A DNA stretch of 64,000 nt from an uncultured Kiloniellaceae bacterium (GTDB lineage Bacteria; Pseudomonadota; Alphaproteobacteria; Kiloniellales; Kiloniellaceae): NCBI GenBank assembly GCA_947493695.1, contig CANLSF010000002.1, positions 496,001 through 560,000 on the forward strand, written 5' to 3'. The notes below the pieces were generated by a model, which saw only the letters and a list, made by a program, of their open reading frames with translations, was not told where the DNA came from and did no database searches. The position numbers and the translations under genes were made by a program. Within the stretch, counting starts at the first letter, position 1. Every line of letters begins with the position of its first letter. Below, in pieces: positions 56,630 through 64,000 of the stretch.

Positions 56630-56762
56630 GCGTTCCAGGCAGTGTTGGAGGATATCCGGGCAGCCTCACCAGGCAGTTACATGAGACTGTGGTTTGGAAA
56701 CCCAGGTGCGGCTCAACGTAATATTATCGAGTGACCCCGAGGTCTGTGCTTCTGGTGGAGCC

Positions 56763-57260
56763 CTATTCCTCGACCGGCTCAAGACCGGATTCGAGATCGA
56801 TCGGCACGCCCGGACGCCATTTGGAAGTCCGGATGACCTGAATCGTCTGAACCGTCACCACATGCGGCAAGGCGGTCAGCTTGGTGGTGAGCTCGTTTTC
56901 GTGGGCGGTGTTGCGGGCGACCAGTTTCAGGACGAAATCATGCGGCCCGCGCGCCATGTTGCACTCGCGCACCTCGCGCCAGTCCGCCAGGGTTGCTTCG
57001 AATGCCGAGAGCACCGTCTCCGATTGGGCGTTGAGCCCGACCAGGGCGAAGAAACTGACCTCGAAGCCCAGTTCCTCGGCGTCCAGCTCGGCGTGATAAC
57101 CGCGGATGTAACCGGCTTCTTCCAGCGCCCGGACCCGGCGCAGGCAAGGCGGCGCGGAAATCCCGGCACGGCGCGCCAGCTCCACATTGGTGATGCGCCC
57201 GTCTTCCTGCAGGTCCTGTAGAATTTGGAGATCAATCCGGTCGAGTTTTACCCGGCGCAT
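56763..57260 (-). CDS. Lrp/AsnC-family transcriptional regulator
   Basis: A 165-residue feast/famine regulator. The N-terminal helix-turn-helix (LDRIDLQILQDLQEDGRITNVELARRAGISAPPCLRRVRALEEAGYIRGY) precedes the RAM domain (ARGPHDFVLKLVARNTAHE). The latter binds amino acids and drives octamer formation. ATG at 57260 has AAGGG nine bases upstream. It stands alone; the target and ligand are unknown. Confidence 0.92.
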   Translation of the reverse strand: MRRVKLDRIDLQILQDLQEDGRITNVELARRAGISAPPCLRRVRALEEAGYIRGYHAELDAEELGFEVSFFALVGLNAQSETVLSAFEATLADWREVRECNMARGPHDFVLKLVARNTAHENELTTKLTALPHVVTVQTIQVIRTSKWRPGVPIDLESGLEPVEE

Positions 57261-57635
57261 ACGCCATCCCTTGGAAAACATTTCAGCTTATTCGCTCGCA
57301 GATTCGCGCAACAATATTACCCAGACCGGTCTTGGACGCAAGTCCGCAAACAGCCTGGGGCATGTCTCGTTTAATTGGTTTCTTTGGCCTCTCCGAACGC
57401 GCTCTGCTTTGCAAACGCTGCCTCGGATAGGCCTGCCAATGCATTTGGTCGACTGAACGTGACACGCGCTAAAATTCTCCTTTTGGCCTCGTCATTCGGC
57501 TCGTATGCATGCGCTGTTTTCCTCTTGTACCAAGGCTCAACGCAATACTTGCTCTGCCTCCAGCAAGCGGCGATAGTCGCGCGCGGCCTGCCCATCCTGA
57601 AAGATGAGTGGCGCGCAGGGATTAAGTGAAGATCG
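57261..57635. other. Intergenic, no gene seen
   Basis: These 375 bases separate the Lrp gene from the ELM1-family gene. Short frames on both strands lack ribosome-binding sites and family resemblance. It must hold the Lrp-gene promoter and that of the ELM1-family gene. Confidence 0.5.
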
Positions 57636-58661
57636 ATGACGGACAGACCAGAAAAAACCGCCGGCGCGCCCGTTTGCTGGGCCATGAGCGAAGGTCACGC
57701 GGGCATGGAGACCCAGGCCGTCGCCCTGGCACGGGCGCTTGGTCTGGAGCCGCTGGTCAAGCGAATCAAGGTCCGCAAGCCCTGGCACTGGATCCCACCG
57801 CTCTTCCTGCCCGCCCCCCTCGCCCATGTCGGCCCGGAAGGCGACGCACTCACGCCGCCCTGGCCCGACGTCATCATCACCTGCGGCCGTCAGGTGGTCG
57901 CACCGGCCACCGAGATCCGGCGCCGTTCAGCAAAGCCTGCGCAGGCACCAGCCGCCGGAAGGACCTTCACCATCCACATCCAGGATCCCAAGGTGCCCTT
58001 CGACCGCTTCGACGTCATCGTTGCGCCGGAGCACGACCGGATCTCGGGCCCCAACGTCATCACCGGGCGCGGCGGGATCAACAGCATCACACCGGAACGC
58101 CTGGCACAGGCGCGCGAGGAATTCGCCCCCCGCTACGCCCACCTGCCCCGCCCCCTGATCGGCGTGATCATCGGTGGCACCAACCGGGTGTATAAAATGG
58201 ACGGACCGGTGGTCAAGCGCCTGACCGCGCAACTGGCCGCACTCGCCCGCGACAAGGGCGCGGGCCTCGCGGTCACGACCTCCCGGCGGACCGGCGCCGA
58301 GAACGAGGCGACCCTGCGCGCTGGGCTCGCGGATACAACGGCAGACATCTGGGACGGCACGGGGGCCAACCCCTACTTCGGCATCCTGGCCCTGGCCGAT
58401 GGTCTGCTGGTTACCGGCGATTCCGTCAACATGGTGTCCGAAGCCGCAACCACCGGCAAACCGGTTCAGGTCATCGAGCTGGAAGGCGGTTCGGCCAAGT
58501 TCCGGCGTTTTCATGACTCCCTGCGCAAGGACGGTATCACCCGCGCCTTCACGGGTGAGCTTGAAACCTGGAGTTATCCGGCCCTGAACGAGACCGCCCG
58601 CATCGCGGAAGAGATCCGCGCGCGAATGCCTGAGGATTTGCAGGCGCGGCTTCAGGCCTGA
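57636..58661 (+). CDS. Mitochondrial-fission ELM1-family protein (DUF1022)
   Basis: A 341-residue protein of the DUF1022/ELM1 family, shared by alphaproteobacteria and plant mitochondria. Typical phrases are WAMSEGHAGMETQAVALA near the start, HIQDPKVPFDRFDVIVAPEHDRISG in the middle, VIIGGTNRVYKM, and the C-terminal LLVTGDSVNMVSEAATTGKPV. The last resembles the sugar-nucleotide-binding half of GT-B glycosyltransferases. In plants ELM1 recruits the fission dynamin; the bacterial role is unknown, possibly envelope glycosyl transfer. Confidence 0.9.
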   Translation: MTDRPEKTAGAPVCWAMSEGHAGMETQAVALARALGLEPLVKRIKVRKPWHWIPPLFLPAPLAHVGPEGDALTPPWPDVIITCGRQVVAPATEIRRRSAKPAQAPAAGRTFTIHIQDPKVPFDRFDVIVAPEHDRISGPNVITGRGGINSITPERLAQAREEFAPRYAHLPRPLIGVIIGGTNRVYKMDGPVVKRLTAQLAALARDKGAGLAVTTSRRTGAENEATLRAGLADTTADIWDGTGANPYFGILALADGLLVTGDSVNMVSEAATTGKPVQVIELEGGSAKFRRFHDSLRKDGITRAFTGELETWSYPALNETARIAEEIRARMPEDLQARLQA

Positions 58662-59046
58662 TCGGAAGAAGGCAAAGTAAAGCCATTGTACGCAATCAAA
58701 TATGAACCGGCACGATGACGTTTGGTATCACCGGGCGACGATGGTCACGTCCTGACCCGGGACTTGAGCCATCAGCTGTTCAAGTTTCGTAATTGAGGAG
58801 ACTGCAGTCTCTTTTCCTGCCTAAAACCAACAAAGCGTCAGGACTTGCGAGACTGGGGTAACTCATAAAGCTAAATGACGACCCAACGCATAATTCAGGA
58901 CCTGCCTAGGCCAAAGGGTCGATCTACCGCCTTGCCGGACAGGGGTTGGCTTCGCTAGTCTGCATCACAATACCAAAAAGTTGAGCTTACTGAGGTGTAT
59001 TTCACTTTTTGACAGTAGAGCTCGGAACAACGGCGGCAAATCATTT
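58662..59046. other. Promoter region of the AAA+ operon
   Basis: No gene seen. It contains a perfect 14-bp palindrome, GAGACTGCAGTCTC at 58798-58811, about 235 bases before the AAA+ start. It also carries loosely repeated TCAGGAC elements around 58840-58905. Confidence 0.5.
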
Positions 59047-60420
59047 ATGGACCTGGACACTCTCAAGGCACTTCAGACCGCGCTGGAGGTCTCGCCGGAC
59101 AATACCGCATTGCGTCTGACCGTGGCGCGCTCCGCAGCGGCGCTGAAAGACGCTGGATTGGTGCTCGAAATCCTTCAGCCCCTGACCGCTGATATGATCG
59201 AAAAAGAGCAAGACAGACTCTTTATCGCCGGTTTCTTGGCCGACGAAGGAACCCCGGAGGTTGCGCTCGACTGGCTCAAGAGTACAGAAAGCCCAGAAGC
59301 GGAACTGCTGCTTGCTCGCATTTTACTGTCATTGGAACGCCAAGAAGAAGCCCGCGACGCCTACGCACGCGCCATTGCTGGAAATGCCGCACTTCAGGAC
59401 CGTGCCTTCGAAGAAACCATAGAGCGCAAAGTCGTGCGTTTTCCTGGTGCCGGCCGCACCACTGCGGCGGTCGCCGTGCCGCCCGGCCATAACGAAGATC
59501 CGGATAGCGACGAGGATGCGCTCTCGGCAGAGATCGTCATGCTGGTCGCACCGCAGGAAGAGCGCATAACCTTCAACGATGTGGGCGGTCTGGATGACGT
59601 CAAGAAACTGATCCACCGGAAGATCATTTCACCCTTCGAAAAGCCGTCACTCTTTGCCAAGTTCAAGAAAAAGGCCGGCGGTGGAATTCTGCTATACGGT
59701 CCGCCGGGTGTCGGGAAGACTCTCCTCGCCCGCGCAACCGCCGGCGAATGCAATGCGGCTTTCTTCAACGTGGAAATCTCTGACGTACTGGACATGTGGC
59801 AAGGTGAATCCGAGCGCAAGCTTCATGCGCTCTTCGAGGCCGCCCGCCAGCGCAAACCTTCAGTCATCTTCTTCGACGAGATTGAGGCCCTGGGTGCACG
59901 GCGACGTACTCAGAGCGACAGCGGCAGCAGCCATCTGGTCAGCCAGTTTCTCTCAGAGATGGACGGATTTGCGCAAGACAATGATGGTGTCCTCATCATT
60001 GGTGCCAGCAACGTTCCCTGGTCCATCGACTCGGCCTTCCGCCGGCCGGGACGCTTCGACCGGGTAATCTTCGTACCGCCGCCCGACCGGACGGCGCGCG
60101 CGGCAATCCTCGAAGCCATGCTCCAGGAACGACCCCAAGCCGAGGCGATAAACACCGCAAAACTGGCAGAGCAGAGCTCGGGCTTTTCGGGTGCGGATCT
60201 GAAGAACCTGGTGGAAACCGCCGTCGATATCGCGATCGAAGAAAGCATCGATGCGGAAGCCATCACCGGCCTGACCAACAAGATGCTGCGCGAAGCCCTC
60301 AAGGATGTCCGGCCAACAACCCTCGAATGGTTGACTACGGCGCGCAACTACGCGCGCTACTCGAACGAAAGCGGCCAATACAACGATGTTCTCGACTTCC
60401 TGGGAAAGCACGGCCGATGA
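59047..60420 (+). CDS. AAA+ ATPase with N-terminal TPR-like region
   Basis: A 457-residue protein. Residues 1-125 are TPR-like helical repeats (TLKALQTALEVSPDNTALRLTVARSAAALKDAG, AELLLARILLSLERQEEARDAYARAI). Residues about 175-420 form one classical-clade AAA module like p97, Vps4 or FtsH. It has Walker A GPPGVGKT (218-225), pore-loop-adjacent MWQGESERK, Walker B VIFFDEIEA (273-281), sensor 1 IIGASNVPWSID and arginine fingers RRPGRFDRV. There is no protease domain or membrane helix. An ATG at 59047 is used; the frame continues to a TTG at 58981. Its stop overlaps the next start. It probably remodels a protein held by the TPRs, likely the membrane proteins encoded next. Confidence 0.88.
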   Translation: MDLDTLKALQTALEVSPDNTALRLTVARSAAALKDAGLVLEILQPLTADMIEKEQDRLFIAGFLADEGTPEVALDWLKSTESPEAELLLARILLSLERQEEARDAYARAIAGNAALQDRAFEETIERKVVRFPGAGRTTAAVAVPPGHNEDPDSDEDALSAEIVMLVAPQEERITFNDVGGLDDVKKLIHRKIISPFEKPSLFAKFKKKAGGGILLYGPPGVGKTLLARATAGECNAAFFNVEISDVLDMWQGESERKLHALFEAARQRKPSVIFFDEIEALGARRRTQSDSGSSHLVSQFLSEMDGFAQDNDGVLIIGASNVPWSIDSAFRRPGRFDRVIFVPPPDRTARAAILEAMLQERPQAEAINTAKLAEQSSGFSGADLKNLVETAVDIAIEESIDAEAITGLTNKMLREALKDVRPTTLEWLTTARNYARYSNESGQYNDVLDFLGKHGR

Positions 60421-60827
60421 GCAGCAGCGACGTTCTCTACCGCATCGCCGACGAACCCAGGATCAACACACTTAACCGCCTGACGATCAATCCTTTCTTC
60501 GTGATACTGGCGGCAATGCTTATCGACTTTAAGCTGGGCGTTGTCTGGCTGGTTTTTAACGCCTACGCCATGGGCAGCCCCTATGCCAAACGGGATCTCG
60601 TCATTGTTCTGGCGACGACCGTGGCGATTGTCGGCACGTCCTTTATCTCGATCGTGGTTCTGGGGCGCGAGCAGTTTCAGGCCGATACACTGGGACCCTA
60701 CTTTCGGCTCGCGTTCAAGACAGGCTGGATCGCCGTTTGCTACTACCTCTATCTATCGCAGATGAAAGTCTATCCTCTGTTCCAGTACTACCGCCAGCGC
60801 AACACTGAACTGAAGATCGGAAACTAG
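60417..60827 (+). CDS. Polytopic membrane protein of the AAA+ operon
   Basis: A 136-residue unknown protein with three probable membrane helices (FFVILAAMLIDFKLGVVWLVF, VIVLATTVAIVGTSFISIVVL, WIAVCYYLYLSQMKVYPLF). The ATG overlaps the stop of the AAA+ gene (ATGA), and the next gene starts four bases after its stop. No family is recognised. Tight coupling implies it works with the AAA+ protein. Confidence 0.8.
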   Translation: MSSSDVLYRIADEPRINTLNRLTINPFFVILAAMLIDFKLGVVWLVFNAYAMGSPYAKRDLVIVLATTVAIVGTSFISIVVLGREQFQADTLGPYFRLAFKTGWIAVCYYLYLSQMKVYPLFQYYRQRNTELKIGN

Positions 60828-60831
60828 GCGG

Positions 60832-61764
60832 ATGGCCGACTCAAGCAACGACGACCTGCTGCTGGACGCCCAGCGTTTTGTGGAGATGAGGCAGTTGGAC
60901 CATGCGGTCGACCTGCTCTGCCGTCTTCTCGGCCGCGATCCAAATCGCGCCGACGCCCATGCCGTTCTGGCCATAGTTCTGGTCAACCAGGGACGCTTGC
61001 ACGCCGCCCGGCAGGAAGCATCTATCGCCCTGTCGCTGGAGCCGAACACAGCCTTCTGCCACTACGCCGCATCTGTCGTTGCCATGCTTCAGCTGCGCTA
61101 CCGGGAAGCCTACGAATTCATTGACCGGGCGCTGGCCATCGAACCGGGTGATCCGGACTACATTGCCGGACGCGGGCGCCTCTTCATCCTGGAGGAACGT
61201 TGGCGTGACGCTGGCGAGACCTTTCTGGAAGCCCTGGCCATCGAGCCCGACCATCTCGACGCCATGGTGGGTTTAGCGGAAGCTTATCGTAACAGCGGTT
61301 TCATCGAGGACGCCGAACGCACGTTGCAGGAAGCGCTGTCCATCGCGCCCGAAAACACGGACGCTCTGACACAAATGGGGTGGCTTCATCTGGGGCGCGG
61401 TGACTTGGAGGATGCCCGTGAACATGCGCTCTGGGTACTTGCACAGGACGCCGACGACACAGGCGCTCTCTCCCTGCTGACGGCAGTGAAGGCCCGTGAG
61501 AGCTGGTTCCTTTCTCTCTGGTGGCGCTTCAATTCCTGGCTGACTCACAAGAGCGAAGGCATGCGAATCGGCATTCTGGTCGGCCTCTATCTCGCGGTTC
61601 AGATTGCCAACACGGTCCTGCGTCAGAATGGTATGACCGACGCCGCCGGCCTTCTGATTTACCTTTGGATCGGCTTTTGCCTCTACACCTGGGTCGGTCC
61701 GGCCATCTTCCAAAAACGCTTAGAGAAGGAACTCGAGAAGGTCCGCCTGCAACCAGGTTTCTAA
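60832..61764 (+). CDS. TPR protein with C-terminal membrane helices
   Basis: A 310-residue protein. About five TPR units cover residues 5-215 (RFVEMRQLDHAVDLLCRLLGRDPN, YREAYEFIDRALAIEPGDPDYIAGRG, RDAGETFLEALAIEPDHLDAMVGLAEAYRNSG). Two hydrophobic helices follow (IGILVGLYLAVQIANTVL and LLIYLWIGFCLYTWVGPAIF) before a charged tail. The TPRs should lie in the cytoplasm next to the AAA+ protein. It is third in the operon after a four-base gap. The function is unknown. Confidence 0.85.
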   Translation: MADSSNDDLLLDAQRFVEMRQLDHAVDLLCRLLGRDPNRADAHAVLAIVLVNQGRLHAARQEASIALSLEPNTAFCHYAASVVAMLQLRYREAYEFIDRALAIEPGDPDYIAGRGRLFILEERWRDAGETFLEALAIEPDHLDAMVGLAEAYRNSGFIEDAERTLQEALSIAPENTDALTQMGWLHLGRGDLEDAREHALWVLAQDADDTGALSLLTAVKARESWFLSLWWRFNSWLTHKSEGMRIGILVGLYLAVQIANTVLRQNGMTDAAGLLIYLWIGFCLYTWVGPAIFQKRLEKELEKVRLQPGF

Positions 61765-61946
61765 CCGGACTCAAGTTCTGCCTTGTGACCAGGGAGCGGT
61801 CTTTTTGCAGGTAACCCTTACAAGTAAACTCGCTGACCGCCGCGTTGCTTACAGATAAAACTTCCGAAGCAAGACCCGACCTTCAACATTCGCGGTCAGC
61901 CAGCCTGCAAAACAGACATCAACCCCAGTCACACCGAAATTTCACC

Positions 61947-62276
61947 TCAGTAAGAACGGACGCCCGGGAAGTTGCAACCGCTGCGATTGTAGACATCTTT
62001 GACATCGCCAACAGAATTCATGTTGATCGCGAGATGACCATCGCAGTTATGAAAGCTGATCGTGGCGTTATAGCCGGTAATAATGCTGGTCGCCTGGCCT
62101 GTGCGCCGGCGTGGAAAGATGGAGATCTTTTTTACGTCGGTCTCACTGACGCCTATCTCGCTGAGTTGCCGCTCGACTTCCGGGCGTACATTCTCTACAT
62201 GGGCCGCCAAAGTCGGAAGGGCTGTTGCGGCGATGAGAGCTGCGGAAAGAACCGCGCGAGGGATGATCTTGTTCAT
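61947..62276 (-). CDS. Small exported protein of unknown function
   Basis: A 109-residue protein with a clear signal peptide (NKIIPRAVLSAALIAATALPTLA-AHVEN), leaving about 85 mature residues with two cysteines (NCDGH and SGCNF) that could form a disulphide. GGAG lies eight bases before the ATG at 62276. No family is recognised. It is convergent with the AAA+ operon. Confidence 0.75.
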   Translation of the reverse strand: MNKIIPRAVLSAALIAATALPTLAAHVENVRPEVERQLSEIGVSETDVKKISIFPRRRTGQATSIITGYNATISFHNCDGHLAINMNSVGDVKDVYNRSGCNFPGVRSY

Positions 62277-63142
62277 GGGGTTTCTCCAGTTTGATTGTCT
62301 GTTCCTCAGCAACTGGGAAGCCGTTTCTCATTCTGCGCGTCACGGTTTTGTGAGACATTGAGTTGCCGCAAACCAGTGGATCGAAAAATCCAGGCATTCT
62401 CTGGCTTCGCAGCAGGAAAATAATTTTTTCCATAAATAACAAAGGATTAGTGGACTTTCAACAAAGCGGGTTCCGTCAAGAAACTGTGACGTATTGTGAT
62501 GACGAAGGGGCTTTTACGATGAAACGCGCGGCTCCATCTCAAGAGGTCGAGTGAGGAGAGATACACCCGTCACATCAATGGGTTCTTGCCATCCTGTACA
62601 TCTTGTCGCGCACTTCCTGCAGCATACGATCAAATGGGGGACTTCTGTGTCAGGCGCCGGTGTAGTGCAGTGCAGGGTGTAGGATTGTGCCTTGCGAACA
62701 CGCGGCGGACGGTTTCCAGTACCCGGTCATTCTCGGGTACGGAGCGCGATACAGAGTTAGCTGTGAGCGGGGTCAGATCTTCGATCCTGCGCAAGATGAC
62801 GAGACAGTACGCAGTTTTAAATTTGCCCCCAGAACATATGACGTCGGCTTCTAGCCTTTTACTATTAGGTTTCCCGACAGGGTCGAGGCAATCGTCGTAA
62901 CCCCTGCCGCCCGCGCCCGACGCCCGTCTGCCCGAGGCCTGCTCCCCCAAACAGATAATCATTTCCGACTTTCAGAATAGAAGAGCGATTCATCTCGAAT
63001 CTCAATGATCGTCAAAGGAGTTATCAAATAATTATTGAACCCATTTTTCCGAGATAACGACATACGCATTGATACCTGGCTGTCATTGATTGCCAGCCCG
63101 CGTCTCTAATTGCATCGCCTCGTGAATTTTACGGAGAGCACC
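62277..63142. other. Long gene-free interval, possibly decayed DNA
   Basis: No convincing gene in 866 bases. Frames at about 62586-62962 on both strands lack ribosome-binding sites and recognised families. One stretch there (about 62765-62830) contains phrases like GGGGTCAGATC and TTTGCCCCC that recall edges of degenerate IS or REP-associated elements, but no transposase can be reconstructed. The last bases carry the promoter of the exported protein at 63143. Confidence 0.5.
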
Positions 63143-64000
63143 ATGCGTATACTGTTGAAAGCAGTCGTCTTGTCATTGCTTGTACCGGCGACAATGGCGG
63201 GCTCGAATTCTGTCTCGGCCGCAACGAAGCAATGGGGCGCCGTCAAGGATTTTTCACTTGAGGTAAAAAAGCCTTCCAGGTTCGGACATAGCTTGACCTT
63301 TGTCTTCAAGAAGCACAGAGGGAAATACGAATTCGATAAGCTTGAAGGCGGTCCGATTGCGATGCGGCTGAAAGGCAAGGGACTGAGGCGCTCCTGGATT
63401 GACAGTTACGGAATACATATTGGGCGGGAAGGCCGCGGTACAAAAATCTACGGCGGGGACGGTCATTGGAAAAGCTTTGACAAAAAGGTCTCCTGGAAAC
63501 CGACCCGGGATCTCCTGAAGAGCTTTGAAGCGAAGGCTCTAAAATACTGCAAAGATAATGGTGATCCGGCTGAAGAAATTGTGGGAACTGTAAATATCCC
63601 CTTAACCGCCTGGTTGAAGGCAAGTGGTAAAAACAAGGCCTGGGTAGGAAATAGACCTCACTCTCGTGTCGCGATGTCGAGGGCGCACGCTGCAAAAGTC
63701 GTCTGCAAGCCGGAGCCATTTGAGGTCAAGGATTTAAAAGTGAGCGTGAAATACCAAGGAGGGCTTGGGTGTCCTAAGAAAGTAACGCTGACAGCCCAAT
63801 TTAAAGCCAATAAACCGGGCAAGCACAAGATCGAGTTTTTACTGGCACTTGGAGATGGGACGACACAATGGAATTCCGTAAAGACCTATAGTGCAGGTCA
63901 GGGCAGCATGGCCCGCTGGCATAGAAACTACACCTTCAAGAATTCCGTCAATCGCAAATACATGGTGACCGTGAAGGGGTCGCCTATCTCCAGCGAGTGG
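63143..64000 (+). CDS. Exported protein of unknown function, 3' end beyond the window
   Basis: An open frame of 286 codons without a stop, starting at ATG 63143 with GGAG seven bases upstream. The signal peptide is clear (RILLKAVVLSLLVPATMAGSNSVSA-ATKQ). The mature part is Lys-rich with many aromatic residues, likely beta-rich (FSLEVKKPSRFGHSLTFVFKKH, KVTLTAQFKANKPGKHKIEFLLALGDGTTQW). It has at least three cysteines. The repeat-like phrase pair VKDFSLEVKK (start) and VKDLKVSVKY (about residue 197) suggests two related beta domains. No family is recognised. Codon use is less GC-rich than in the housekeeping genes. Confidence 0.8.
   Translation, partial: MRILLKAVVLSLLVPATMAGSNSVSAATKQWGAVKDFSLEVKKPSRFGHSLTFVFKKHRGKYEFDKLEGGPIAMRLKGKGLRRSWIDSYGIHIGREGRGTKIYGGDGHWKSFDKKVSWKPTRDLLKSFEAKALKYCKDNGDPAEEIVGTVNIPLTAWLKASGKNKAWVGNRPHSRVAMSRAHAAKVVCKPEPFEVKDLKVSVKYQGGLGCPKKVTLTAQFKANKPGKHKIEFLLALGDGTTQWNSVKTYSAGQGSMARWHRNYTFKNSVNRKYMVTVKGSPISSEW

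Noticed and set aside
57375-57629. 84-codon plus-strand frame before the ELM1-family gene
   Set aside because: No ribosome-binding site; the hydrophobic stretch is short and no similarity is recognised, so a promoter region is more likely.
62586-62962. Overlapping frames on both strands that might be transposase remnants
   Set aside because: Neither product shows catalytic motifs of known transposases; kept only as a possible decayed region.

Overview
The window is GC-rich, chromosomal, almost fully coding DNA. It looks alphaproteobacterial and I favour a marine or free-living member of the Rhodospirillales sensu lato. The reasons are the yqeY-dnaG-rpoD order, carA-carB-greA followed by an ELM1/DUF1022 gene, alphaproteobacterial-type RpoD with a long acidic insert, DUF1127, a split MlaA/MlaC pair, and a serine-glyoxylate-type aminotransferase with a GcvA-like regulator. 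There are no rRNA genes, no CRISPR array and no intact insertion sequence. One tRNA gene is present.

Layout. 1-1.3 kb: 3' part of ligA. 1.3-8.5 kb: a secretion locus with a giant acidic RTX protein and its type I ABC exporter and membrane-fusion protein, flanked on both sides by AT-rich non-coding DNA. 9-10.2 kb: an orphan ParA-like ATPase with an unknown partner. 10.3-22.4 kb: housekeeping and accessory genes (X-Pro aminopeptidase, DUF1127 protein, prmA, UvrD-type helicase, M14-type deacylase, CLC transporter with CBS domains, GNAT, pentapeptide protein, thioesterase, BASS-type permease). 22.7-24.2 kb: mlaA-mlaC. 24.3-27 kb: aminotransferase and LysR regulator. 27-33.5 kb: ettA, a membrane-anchored PAS/DEDDh exonuclease paired with a CBS/DUF294 protein, and several small membrane or TPR proteins. 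33.9 kb: patatin-like phospholipase with a hairpin in front of its start. 34.9-35.7 kb: a tRNA (CAT anticodon) between two stand-alone terminators, which are possible small-RNA loci. 35.8-46 kb: one long minus-strand purine uptake and oxidation cluster (uraH, xdhA, xdhB, xdhC, then a BMP-type ABC importer). 46.4-51.1 kb: yqeY-dnaG-rpoD. 51.4-56.5 kb: carA, carB, greA. 56.8-58.7 kb: Lrp/AsnC regulator and ELM1-family gene. 59-61.8 kb: a compact three-gene operon of AAA+ ATPase, membrane protein and TPR membrane protein. 61.9-64 kb: two unknown secreted proteins, the last running off the window.

Functional links. The RTX substrate and the exporter form a type I secretion unit that lacks a TolC-like outer membrane protein here. 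The xdh, uraH and BMP genes suggest import and oxidation of purines. The best candidates for undescribed biology are the RTX protein built from five exact-length 456-bp units, the AAA+/membrane/TPR operon, the PAS-exonuclease/DUF294 pair, and the orphan ParA pair.
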